Source of the DNA: RHLJ01 sp965222205
Lineage (GTDB): Bacteria > Bacteroidota > Rhodothermia > Balneolales > Balneolaceae
Assembly (NCBI GenBank): GCA_965222205.1
Contig: OZ244932.1
Coordinates: forward strand, 2,232,001-2,296,000
DNA length: 64,000 nucleotides
Reading direction: 5' to 3'
Part shown: in pieces, positions 25,961 to 32,803 of the stretch
Numbering within the stretch: the stretch's first letter is position 1
Layout of the letters: the number at the start of each line of letters is the position of its first letter
Translations under genes and position numbers: made by a program
The notes under the pieces: model-generated
What the model saw: only the letters and a program-made list of their open reading frames with translations
What the model was told of the DNA's origin: nothing
Database searches by the model: none

Positions 25961-26389
25961 CTAAATCAAAAAGGACTCATTCGTCAAAAAGAGAGGGGGT
26001 GACGAATAGAGTTTAGGGTGGGATTGAGTATAATAATTAACTTCAGTTTCTGATGTTTCCAGCAACTCAACGACCAGTAAATCTGGTTGCGAAACTTGTG
26101 TTTTATTGACAATAACTGTGTTGTCTTTAACTGAAATAAGATCAGGTGAACAGTCACATAGTAATTCTGAATCACAGTGATTATCAGAATCCACTGGCTT
26201 TTCTGTATCGCCTTGTTTTGTTGGGCAGTCGGGCATATCACTATGCTCTGTTACAGGGCTTTTGGTCATCATATCCTGACACATTTGCTCTGCCAATCCA
26301 GAAGAACCAAAAAGAAATAGCATACCAAAAATCACAACAAGCGATTTACTGATTATTGAACCCAATAATATGTGCTTTTTTTGTTTCAC
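25961..26389 (-). CDS. Small secreted Cys/Met/His-rich protein upstream of cusA
   Basis: 142 residues with a signal anchor (SLVVIFGMLFLFGSSGLA). A Cys/Met/His/Asp-rich segment follows (MCQDMMTK, HSDMPDCP, HCDSELLCDC), then a polar tail ending PPLFLTNESFLI. I do not recognise a named family. The organisation recalls the small DUF2946-like proteins often encoded just ahead of metal RND operons. Direct metal binding in the periplasm is plausible (inference). It reads toward cusA across 150 bp and is divergent from the HMA-AraC regulator across 187 bp. Confidence 0.68.
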   Translation of the reverse strand: MKQKKHILLGSIISKSLVVIFGMLFLFGSSGLAEQMCQDMMTKSPVTEHSDMPDCPTKQGDTEKPVDSDNHCDSELLCDCSPDLISVKDNTVIVNKTQVSQPDLLVVELLETSETEVNYYTQSHPKLYSSPPLFLTNESFLI

Positions 26390-26576
26390 TAATTCAAAAT
26401 ATCATTTTTATTTATCAATTGTAATGACGTGATTTAATAGACTAAGCTTATAAATACAGAAGGTGCAATATTTTTCATATATGGGCACTTAAGCGGAATT
26501 GGGCAAAAAATTAGATAAAATATTCTCATAATTCGATAACCCAGCATGTAAAAAAATAGAACACAATAAGTCACAT

Positions 26577-27152
26577 ATGGAAATATTAGAGTTGAAAATT
26601 AAGAATATGGTGTGTGAACGGTGTTGCATGATGGTAGAATCGCAACTCCAGAATATGGGGCTTGAAGTTTTGAATGTAGAATTAGGGTCTGCGAAAGTAA
26701 AATTTTCTGAAAGCGCACCATCTTATGAAGAAATTGGCTCAGAGCTTAAAAAACTGAAATTTGAATTGGTTAGCAATCGTCAAGAACAGCTTATTGAAGA
26801 TACAAAACACGCCTTGCTGGAATTACTTAAAGATGCAATTGATGAAGATTTGAGCTTATCGAGCTATTTGAGTAAACATATCGCCAAGAACTACTCTCAA
26901 GTTTCTAAAACCTTTTCAGCCATTCAGGGACAAACTATTGAACGGTTTTTTATCAATCTCAAAATTGAAAAAGCCACTGAAATGATAAGTTATGACGACA
27001 AAAATTTCAGTCAGATTGCTTTTTATTTAGGTTACAAGAACCTTCAGCATCTCTCTCGTCAGTTTAAGCAGGTCACAGGAATGACAATGACTGAATATAA
27101 AGCCTTACAAAACTCGACCCGAAAAGGGATAGATAAAGTTTGGAGTAGTTAA
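26577..27152 (+). CDS. AraC-family regulator with N-terminal HMA-like metal domain
   Basis: 191 residues. Residues 1-65 look like a heavy-metal-associated (HMA) fold, with NMVCERCC placing Cys13 and Cys16 where MxCxxC proteins bind soft metals. Residues about 75-110 are a helical linker, and the C-terminal 85 residues are an AraC-type double helix-turn-helix (TIERFFINLKIEKATEMI, FSQIAFYLGYKNLQHLSRQF, FKQVTGMTMTEY). No other sensor domain is present, so metal is probably sensed directly (inference). It is divergent from the small secreted protein and the copper-type operon, its likely target. A paralogue with the same layout is at 40535-41101. Confidence 0.9.
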   Translation: MEILELKIKNMVCERCCMMVESQLQNMGLEVLNVELGSAKVKFSESAPSYEEIGSELKKLKFELVSNRQEQLIEDTKHALLELLKDAIDEDLSLSSYLSKHIAKNYSQVSKTFSAIQGQTIERFFINLKIEKATEMISYDDKNFSQIAFYLGYKNLQHLSRQFKQVTGMTMTEYKALQNSTRKGIDKVWSS

Positions 27153-27222
27153 GCTCTTTAGGTTATTGCTTACTTCTTAAGCTTATTATTTTCGCTTCCA
27201 ATTATCAGATAACTTAAAGGTC

Positions 27223-27232
27223 ATGTGCGTAG
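27223..27232 (+). promoter_or_regulatory. Shared promoter word ATGTGCGTAG (copy 1)
   Basis: ATGTGCGTAG lies 46 bp before the start of the 89-residue ORF. The same word lies 64 bp before the XRE gene (30853-30862), and its 9-bp core lies 57 bp before the RadC-like gene on the minus strand (31978-31986). Confidence 0.45.
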
Positions 27233-27277
27233 CCACACTTCAAGAAAGTAGATATTCTTTTTATTTGGAGGTGTGAT

Positions 27278-27547
27278 ATGAACCAGAATTATTATCAAAA
27301 AAACCGAAAAAGTAGAGAACTAGATTTAGAAGAAGATGTCTCAATGAGAGAATTATATGAGTGCTACAACAAACTCGCTTGTATTATTAAAGAACATGGT
27401 GATGAATACTTGCCTCTTTTTGAAAGAGTGCATAATGAAATCGAATCAAGAAAAGAGAAAAACAGAATGGTTGACATCGCTCTTCGGGTTGCAGAAAATA
27501 ATTCAAAAAGTGGTACACATTTTGGTACACAAAATGGTACACATTAA
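27278..27547 (+). CDS. Small hypothetical protein ending in repeat-encoded tail
   Basis: 89 residues, polar and mostly helical (VSMRELYECYNKLACIIKEH), with no recognised domain. A strong ribosome site (GGAGG at 27267-27271) precedes the ATG by 6 bp, which supports real expression. The last 13 residues (KSGTHFGTQNGTH) are encoded by three in-frame copies of a 12-bp direct repeat, so the gene runs into the repeat cluster near the second recombinase. It could be a small DNA-binding or excision accessory protein of that recombinase, but nothing in the sequence proves it. Confidence 0.65.
   Translation: MNQNYYQKNRKSRELDLEEDVSMRELYECYNKLACIIKEHGDEYLPLFERVHNEIESRKEKNRMVDIALRVAENNSKSGTHFGTQNGTH
27511..27546. 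repeat. Direct repeat cluster A, 3 x 12 bp (TGGTACACA core)
   Basis: TGGTACACA begins at 27511, 27523 and 27535, exactly 12 bp apart, with AT-rich fill. An equivalent cluster lies at 27731-27766. Both are preceded by TCAAAA(A)G. Confidence 0.9.
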
Positions 27548-27567
27548 ATTTTACCAAAAATAAAACT

Positions 27568-27584
27568 GTTTAAATTCAATGGTT
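27568..27584. repeat. 17-bp near-repeat, left copy (possible inner att core)
   Basis: GTTTAAATTCAATGGTT differs at one base from GTTTAATTTCAATGGTT at 30695-30711. It lies between the two direct-repeat clusters beside the second recombinase. An attachment core of a nested insertion is possible but weakly supported. Confidence 0.35.
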
Positions 27585-27730
27585 TAGTTGTCTGTTTTTC
27601 CATATTCGACTCTCTTCACCCGCTCCAAAATTACGCACAAAACTCTCCTCAAAAATTCTCTCAACACATTGAAATAAAAGATTTTTCTCTTTCATCTGTA
27701 CACACACGGTGCGTTGTGTATTATCAAAAG

Positions 27731-27766
27731 TGGTACACATAATGGTACACATTTTGGTACACATGA
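27731..27766. repeat. Direct repeat cluster B, 3 x 12 bp (TGGTACACAT core)
   Basis: TGGTACACAT begins at 27731, 27743 and 27755, again 12 bp apart, ending 12 bp before the recombinase start codon. Arrangement and position suggest arm-type sites or an operator for this recombinase. Confidence 0.9.
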
Positions 27767-27778
27767 AAGGTTTTAAAA

Positions 27779-29056
27779 ATGAATCATTTGATAAAAAGAG
27801 GCGACAGGTATTACTACAATCGAAGAGTGCCGGAAGCTCTTCGAGATCAGATAGACAAACAATTGGTACGTGTCTCGTTAAAAACTGATAGTAAAAAAAT
27901 CGCCATCCGAAAGGCTTCCAAGATTAATGCTGAAATTGAAGCGTATTGGAATTCACTTCTAAAGACAAAAAGAACTCATTCAGATGAACGGTTTAATGAT
28001 GCCGTTAATCTTGCAAAACATATCGGCTTCAACTACACACCTTTAGATGAAATCGTCTCTGGGGATATGCGAGAAATTACGAAAAGAGTTACAGTTGCCC
28101 ATTCAAAGAACAACAATCCAAGTGCAGTTAAAGCTGTCCTTGGTACAGTAAAGAAACCTGAAGTTACTCTTTCAAGGTGCATTGAGATATTCTGGTCGAT
28201 AACTAAAAATCGAGTAATGAGTAAATCAGAAAAGCAGATCCGAGATTGGCGCAATACGAGAATGAAAGCCTTTAAAGATCTGATAGCTTTGATTGGCGAC
28301 AAGGCTATTCAAGAATTAACACGTCAGGACATGATTGAATTTAGAGACTGGTGGATCGGTCGCATTCAAAACGAAGGGCTAACCGCCAATACAGCAAACA
28401 AGTATCTTGTATTCATAAAAAACATTGTAGAGACTGTTTCAGATCATTTAAGTCTGAAGATCGATCATCACCTAATCTTTAAGAAAATTACTCTTACCGA
28501 GAAAAAAACGAAGAGTAGAAAGCCATTTGAAAAAGAGTTCATCAAAGATAAATTACTGAGAAATATTAAAAACGGTGATTTGAATGAACAGGCAAAAGCT
28601 GTTGTACTTATAATGGTCAATACTGGTGCACGCCCTTCTGAGATTACAAATTTGGAAGAAGCTGATATTATGCTAGACCATGATATACCTCACATTATCA
28701 TCAGAGAAAACTCACTTCATCAGCTTAAAACAGCTTATAGTGAAAGGCGCATACCCGTTTTAGGATGTTCACTTGAGGCTTTAAAGAAATTCCCCAAGGG
28801 GTTTCCTAGATATAGAGGAAAAACTGATAGTCTTTCCAACCTCGTCAATAACTATTTGCGCAGACATGACCTATCTCCCACAGAACGCTACTCTTTGTAT
28901 TCTCTCAGACATGGTTTTCAGGATCGCTTGACCAGATCAAATGTTAATGATCGTATGCAAGCTGAGTTGATGGGGCACAAATTCAACCGACCACTCTACG
29001 GAGATGGTCCGACTTTGGAACAAAAGCATGATTGTTTAAAGAGTATTGCTATTTAG
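27779..29056 (+). CDS. Second tyrosine recombinase (DUF6538-type N-terminus)
   Basis: 425 residues. The N-terminus (MNHLIKRGDRYYYNRRVPEA) resembles the DUF6538 domain that starts a group of integrases different from the Bacteroidota type at 11856. The catalytic domain shows Arg285 (NTGARPSEI), Arg377 in YSLRHGF, His400 (LMGHKF) and probable nucleophile Tyr407 (PLYGDG). The first His of the usual HxLRH box is Tyr here, as in some active integrases. The ribosome site is weak (GAAAGG). It lies in the middle of the island, not at an end, so it probably belongs to a nested or older insertion. Confidence 0.9.
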   Translation: MNHLIKRGDRYYYNRRVPEALRDQIDKQLVRVSLKTDSKKIAIRKASKINAEIEAYWNSLLKTKRTHSDERFNDAVNLAKHIGFNYTPLDEIVSGDMREITKRVTVAHSKNNNPSAVKAVLGTVKKPEVTLSRCIEIFWSITKNRVMSKSEKQIRDWRNTRMKAFKDLIALIGDKAIQELTRQDMIEFRDWWIGRIQNEGLTANTANKYLVFIKNIVETVSDHLSLKIDHHLIFKKITLTEKKTKSRKPFEKEFIKDKLLRNIKNGDLNEQAKAVVLIMVNTGARPSEITNLEEADIMLDHDIPHIIIRENSLHQLKTAYSERRIPVLGCSLEALKKFPKGFPRYRGKTDSLSNLVNNYLRRHDLSPTERYSLYSLRHGFQDRLTRSNVNDRMQAELMGHKFNRPLYGDGPTLEQKHDCLKSIAI

Positions 29057-29078
29057 ACTACTAACTAAAAAATAATTC

Positions 29079-29114
29079 GGAAATAATTCGGAAGTCGATT
29101 TCCGAATTATTTCC
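29079..29114. terminator. Perfect 15-bp inverted repeat between converging genes
   Basis: GGAAATAATTCGGAA (29079-29093) and TTCCGAATTATTTCC (29100-29114) flank a 6-nt loop between the recombinase stop and the AlbA-type gene stop. It could be a bidirectional terminator, though no strong T-run follows on either strand; a protein-binding site is the alternative. Confidence 0.55.
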
Positions 29115-29130
29115 AGAAACTTCCATATTC

Positions 29131-30489
29131 CTATTTATCAGTATTCAAGCGGTATTTCCTTTTTTTAGTCTTTCCAGTGGCAACCAAGTGCTTTCTATCA
29201 ACAAGCTCTTTAAGATCATTTCTAAGAGTTCTAGGAGTTACATCAGAAAAGTTCTCTTCCAAATCAGAAGTTTGGAAAGGACCGTCTTCTGCTAATTTTA
29301 ATATCTCTAACTGACGAATACTAAGGGTATTCAAACTAATTGGGACTTCCGATTTTTGGGAAGCACTAGGTTGTTTAAAAGTAATTACAAATGAATGTCC
29401 CTTATCTTCTAAAACTGGATCGGGCAAACCTTCTTCACTTAAATGCTTTTGGATACGGGAGATTCCAGTACCAAATGTTTCAATAAGTCCCGCAAGGTAG
29501 AATACATCTGCCAATAGATTATTACGCTTTACTGAGGGATGAGTATCGAGAAGCTCATCAACGCTCAAGCCATCTGGTAAGCCTCCGGGGCTAAAAATGC
29601 TAAGATGATCTGGAAATATTTTAACCTGAACCTCAGCACCATGCCGATGATAGTCTCTATGGATAACTGCATTCATTATACCTTCTCTAAATGCAGGAAG
29701 AGGATATTCCCATTGTTCTATTCGGGTAAATTCTTCGTCAGAAATTTTGTACCCGTGCTTAATATGAGATTTAAAAATCTCTTCGGCTCGACGAACTTGT
29801 TGAAATAAATGTCCTTCGGCTATTTTATCATTTAGTACTTCTGTTTCAGAAGCAAAAACACCAATCCTAACTCTAGCAGACTGAAATAAAGCTTGAGGAT
29901 TTTTTCCAAATAGTAAGATTGCCGCATTTGTCACCCCATCCTGATTGGATAAATTAGTTCGTCTTAGAATGGTTTCTGGCGCGTTCGGGTCTAATTCAGA
30001 ACTTATCCTCCCAAGGTCTTGTCCTGATTGTACAAATCGCTTTATTTCAGCTTGATCCAAGTCTTCAATCGTTTTGCCCTCAGCGATCTGAGCGTCCCAA
30101 GGAACATTATTCAGCATTCTTGCCCTGAGCTGTTCTTGGCTCATTCTATGGGTCGTATTTCCAACTTTTATGTAATAACTACCCTTTAATGCAATAGGAT
30201 TTTGAGCTTTTGAAACTTGTATTTCAATGAAATCTCTACCATTCCATGAGTGGCTAATTATATTTGGTTGAACCCCTAATCCGTCTATCACCTGATTGGC
30301 TACGTTCTGTAATTGTTGGTCTGTAAGTGGAGTTTCAAGCACTTCACCATTATCTCTGACTGGAACATATAATGAGCCACCATCTGTATTAAGAAATGCA
30401 CACAGAGTTTTAAGTCCTCTTTCATTGAACGACTCTTTGCGTTCAACCATCTGGTTTTCTTCTAGTGTTGAGGGATCAAATTCAGCCAT
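29131..30489 (-). CDS. AlbA/Schlafen-type ATP-binding protein with C-terminal HTH
   Basis: 452 residues. The N-terminal AlbA_2/Schlafen domain (about 1-120) has LEENQMVERKESF and the variant CAFLNTDGGSLYVPVRDNG. The middle (about 200-380) is the GHKL-type ATP-binding domain seen in RecG-like COG2865 proteins, with FREGIMNAVIHRDY as N-box and IFSPGGLPDGL and FGTGISRI. The last 60 residues form a winged helix (LRNDLKELVDRKHLVATGKT). Such proteins are frequent cargo of mobile elements and are thought to be regulators or stress/defence factors; no precise role is known. A dyad lies 12 bp upstream of its start. Confidence 0.88.
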   Translation of the reverse strand: MAEFDPSTLEENQMVERKESFNERGLKTLCAFLNTDGGSLYVPVRDNGEVLETPLTDQQLQNVANQVIDGLGVQPNIISHSWNGRDFIEIQVSKAQNPIALKGSYYIKVGNTTHRMSQEQLRARMLNNVPWDAQIAEGKTIEDLDQAEIKRFVQSGQDLGRISSELDPNAPETILRRTNLSNQDGVTNAAILLFGKNPQALFQSARVRIGVFASETEVLNDKIAEGHLFQQVRRAEEIFKSHIKHGYKISDEEFTRIEQWEYPLPAFREGIMNAVIHRDYHRHGAEVQVKIFPDHLSIFSPGGLPDGLSVDELLDTHPSVKRNNLLADVFYLAGLIETFGTGISRIQKHLSEEGLPDPVLEDKGHSFVITFKQPSASQKSEVPISLNTLSIRQLEILKLAEDGPFQTSDLEENFSDVTPRTLRNDLKELVDRKHLVATGKTKKRKYRLNTDK

Positions 30490-30500
30490 AATAGATTTAG

Positions 30501-30527
30501 TACCTTATTAGATGTGATTGTAAGGTA
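30501..30527 (-). promoter_or_regulatory. Dyad upstream of the AlbA-type gene
   Basis: TACCTTA and TAAGGTA pair around a 13-bp gap, 12 bp before the start codon at 30489. Position and symmetry fit an operator, perhaps for the gene's own HTH domain (inference). Confidence 0.4.
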
Positions 30528-30694
30528 TGAATAATGAAAATAACAATAGTAAGTTCTTCAGGTATTCAGAACACATTCATTTGAGTAGGCGAATCCCTCA
30601 AAAACCAGTGGATTCGCTGTCTTTAAGCCCGATTTTGAACAAAATTCTGCAATAAATATCATTTTTATGCTGTGCATTGCACAAAGAAAAGTCC

Positions 30695-30711
30695 GTTTAA
30701 TTTCAATGGTT
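30695..30711. repeat. 17-bp near-repeat, right copy
   Basis: GTTTAATTTCAATGGTT matches 27568-27584 at 16 of 17 positions. The pair would bracket the second recombinase and the AlbA-type gene (about 3.1 kb). Confidence 0.35.
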
Positions 30712-30852
30712 AATAATAGCCGCATACTTGCTTAACCTCCTGAACATTAGTGTTTACGGGCTTTTTAATAGACAGCTTCTTTATTTTACATATATAATCC
30801 CGCCAATCGCTACAAACGCTCAATGTAGATTGAGTACAAATCCTTTTACACG

Positions 30853-30862
30853 ATGTGCGTAG
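30853..30862 (+). promoter_or_regulatory. Shared promoter word ATGTGCGTAG (copy 2)
   Basis: It lies 64 bp before the XRE gene start and is identical to the word at 27223-27232. The neighbouring dyads at 30819-30834 and 30867-30881 may be autoregulatory sites. Confidence 0.45.
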
Positions 30863-30925
30863 TGATAGAGCAATAAGCTCTTTAAAACGATAGATGGTAA
30901 TTATTCAAACAAAGGAGATGCAGTT

Positions 30926-31270
30926 ATGAATAAACCAGAAATCGTCTATAAGCCAAAATCCAGACAGGATTTTTTAAAAGATGTGGTCGGTGACCTTGTT
31001 CGTCTTAGACATACACAAGGTATGACCCAAGAAAATTTAAACCATAAGATTGGCGTAGCTGATCGCTTGGTAAGTAAATGGGAATGTGGCATTCGTACCC
31101 CTACATCTTTTAATCTGTACTGTTGGGCTGATGCTTTGGACGGAAAACTAAAAGTAGTTCCTAACCCGGAACGCCCTGCTAAATCGAGTTCAGGACAAAT
31201 GGGCATTGTCGATTATAACGACACTTATGAAATAACCGCTGATATGAACCGAGTGGCTAGAGCCGCTTAA
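30926..31270 (+). CDS. XRE-family helix-turn-helix regulator
   Basis: 114 residues. The helix-turn-helix lies at about residues 22-80: LVRLRHTQGMTQENLNHKIG is helices 1-2 and VADRLVSKWECGIRTPTSFN the recognition helix and the next turn. The C-terminal tail is polar. A good ribosome site (AAAGGAG at 30911-30917) precedes the ATG by 8 bp. It is monocistronic, followed by a strong hairpin. No toxin partner is adjacent, so it is more likely an element-maintenance regulator than an antitoxin. It shares the promoter word ATGTGCGTAG with the 89-residue ORF and the RadC-like gene. Confidence 0.85.
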   Translation: MNKPEIVYKPKSRQDFLKDVVGDLVRLRHTQGMTQENLNHKIGVADRLVSKWECGIRTPTSFNLYCWADALDGKLKVVPNPERPAKSSSGQMGIVDYNDTYEITADMNRVARAA

Positions 31271-31298
31271 TTCTAAAAACATTTTTATCAGCTTAAGC

Positions 31299-31332
31299 AA
31301 TACGGGGTCGGATCATATCCAACCCCGTATTT
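31299..31332 (+). terminator. Hairpin terminator after the XRE gene
   Basis: ATACGGGGT (31300-31308) and ACCCCGTAT (31322-31330) pair perfectly, with a nested GGAT/ATCC, 29 bp after the XRE stop. The T-run after it is short. Confidence 0.7.
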
Positions 31333-31459
31333 GCGTGTTTATAAAAATAATAATGAGGGTAAGGTTGAAATTCGGAGGGGGATCACCCAGTCTGCACAAA
31401 TGATAATGCGGAAGATTGGGGATACCGAATTGAACTTGTATAACCTTTCGTGAATGATC

Positions 31460-31921
31460 TTAAAACAACCCTAGATTTCTCATTGAAGTATAGCTGTTTG
31501 GTGTAAGTATTAAATGGTCATTCACGGGAATACCCAATAACTTGCCACACTCATTAAGCCTCTTAGTTAGTTGAACATCTGCTGTACTTGCTTTTGGATT
31601 ACCTGACGGGTGATTATGAGCTAAAAGCACACTACTGGCTACTGCCTTAATAGCATAAGCGAATACCATTTTGGGCTCTACGATAGTTGCATTAGAACCA
31701 CCCTTTGATATCTCTGCAATTCCTCTTACCCCTTTAGCGTTATCAAGAAACATCACATAAAATGACTCAACCAATTCCATTGAACCTTGTCTCCAATTTT
31801 CCCTAAATATTTGATGGGCTAAATCGGGGCTGGTTACCACGGGACGTTCTTTATTCGCCTCTTCCGTGATGTAAACCAACTCTACTTCTGTAACTTTAAA
31901 TAAATCTATTCTCTCTGACAT
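31460..31921 (-). CDS. RadC-like JAB/MPN domain protein
   Basis: 153 residues, the short RadC form without the N-terminal helix-hairpin-helix, common on plasmids and integrative elements. The metal-binding JAMM motif is complete: LLAHNHPSGNPKASTAD with His102, His104 and Asp115, plus an upstream Glu (RGIAEISKGG). The real role of such proteins is unsettled; a DNA-repair function for RadC itself is doubtful. A very strong ribosome site (AAAGGAGG, complement of 31927-31934) lies 5 bp before the ATG. The 9-bp core of the shared promoter word lies 57 bp upstream. Confidence 0.92.
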   Translation of the reverse strand: MSERIDLFKVTEVELVYITEEANKERPVVTSPDLAHQIFRENWRQGSMELVESFYVMFLDNAKGVRGIAEISKGGSNATIVEPKMVFAYAIKAVASSVLLAHNHPSGNPKASTADVQLTKRLNECGKLLGIPVNDHLILTPNSYTSMRNLGLF

Positions 31922-31977
31922 AAATACCTCCTTTGATAGATTTGGAGGTTTTTATATCCTTAATTATGTCGTATTAG

Positions 31978-31986
31978 TACGCACAT
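31978..31986 (-). promoter_or_regulatory. Shared promoter word ATGTGCGTA (copy 3)
   Basis: On the minus strand ATGTGCGTA lies 57 bp before the RadC-like start codon. Together with the copies at 27223 and 30853 it marks three element-maintenance genes. Confidence 0.45.
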
Positions 31987-32168
31987 CAGATTTATATTTG
32001 ATGATAGTATCATCATCGTTTCACCATTTTTCGATGCTATATATGTCATCAGTAAATTCTGATGGGAAGTTTTTTTATTCAGAATAGTTCAAGTTTTCAG
32101 CAAGATTGTGCAAGACTTTATTGTATTTTGTTGTTAATATCGCATTGCTTAAATGAAATGAGTGATAA

Positions 32169-32639
32169 TTGAGACACCTGACACGTAAATTTAAAAAGCT
32201 TACAAAACCAATGGCACTGCTATTGGTATGCGTGCTTTCTTTGCATGCACTTACCGCTCATGGATTTGCTAATAGCTTAGTTTATTGTTTTGAGGAAAAT
32301 GGTGATGTTAATATTGAGACAACATCAAATTATTCGATTGGTATTTTTAAAAAATGTGATCGTAATTTTGAGATTACAGATGCCTCTAAAACCGATATTT
32401 CACCAACTCATCCATTAAATGGTTGCCAAAATGATGTTGAAATAGCGATTGTTTGCTCTGAGGATACTAATGCTCAACGCTACAGTCAGTATAAAGTTCT
32501 CCAATCTCTACTTGTAGGCAGTCACTCAGTCTTTGAATATCTCCCTGTTGAGGACACCACTCAAAGAATATCATCTCAACAGCCTCACTTTGTAGATGAT
32601 AAGACCAAAGCCCTTCAGACCATCGTACTTCTGATTTAA
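32169..32639 (+). CDS. Small secreted Cys-containing protein upstream of czcA
   Basis: 156 residues from a TTG start; an in-frame ATG at 32211 is the alternative and would still give a signal peptide (MALLLVCVLSLHALTAHGFA). The mature part has spaced Cys residues (YCFEENGD, KKCDRN, GCQNDVEI, VCSED) and ends in a hydrophobic LQTIVLLI. I do not recognise a defined family, but small secreted proteins of this kind commonly precede czc-type operons. It lies 164 bp ahead of czcA on the same strand and has the same relation to the zinc-type operon that 25961-26389 has to the copper-type one. Confidence 0.6.
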   Translation: MRHLTRKFKKLTKPMALLLVCVLSLHALTAHGFANSLVYCFEENGDVNIETTSNYSIGIFKKCDRNFEITDASKTDISPTHPLNGCQNDVEIAIVCSEDTNAQRYSQYKVLQSLLVGSHSVFEYLPVEDTTQRISSQQPHFVDDKTKALQTIVLLI

Positions 32640-32656
32640 GCCCACTACCCACATTT

Positions 32657-32749
32657 CGTTTCTATAAAGTCATGAGAAATCTTCCTCAAAAAGATTAGTC
32701 TTTTCTACATAGAAACGTCCTTCCTAAAAGTCTCTTGGTTTGCCCAAGA
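32657..32749 (+). promoter_or_regulatory. Structured leader ahead of the czcA operon
   Basis: CGTTTCTAT (32657-32665) and ATAGAAACG (32709-32717) form a perfect 9-bp outer stem around an inner hairpin AATCTT/AAGATT (32678-32696). A second hairpin TCTTGG/CCAAGA (32733-32749) follows. The layout suggests a structured 5' leader RNA; it matches no riboswitch class I can recognise. Confidence 0.4.
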
Positions 32750-32803
32750 ACATTTTAAAAACTGGCTTAAAAATAAATTACTACTGAAGTATGACGGTTC
32801 GAT

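Larger units (their letters stand above)
30490..30925. other. 436-bp intergenic region between AlbA-type and XRE genes
   Basis: No gene is seen. From left to right it holds the dyad TACCTTA/TAAGGTA (30501-30527); an 8-bp inverted repeat GCGAATCC/GGATTCGC with a 13-nt gap (30589-30617); TGTGC-ATT-GCACA (30671-30683); the 17-bp near-repeat (30695-30711); CTCAAT-gtag-ATTGAG (30819-30834); the shared word ATGTGCGTAG (30853-30862); and AGAGC-aataa-GCTCT (30867-30881). It therefore carries two divergent promoters and several possible operators. Confidence 0.6.

Noticed and set aside
27576..27764. A 62-residue minus-strand ORF between the repeat clusters (starting MCTKMCTIMCTT)
   Set aside because: Its start is merely the 12-bp repeats read backwards, and it has no ribosome site or domain.
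27511..27766. A CRISPR array
   Set aside because: The repeats are 9-10 bp at 12-bp steps with no spacers and no cas genes; they are simple direct repeats.
30926..31921. A toxin-antitoxin pair made of the XRE and RadC-like genes
   Set aside because: The genes converge, are separated by a terminator, and neither resembles a toxin.
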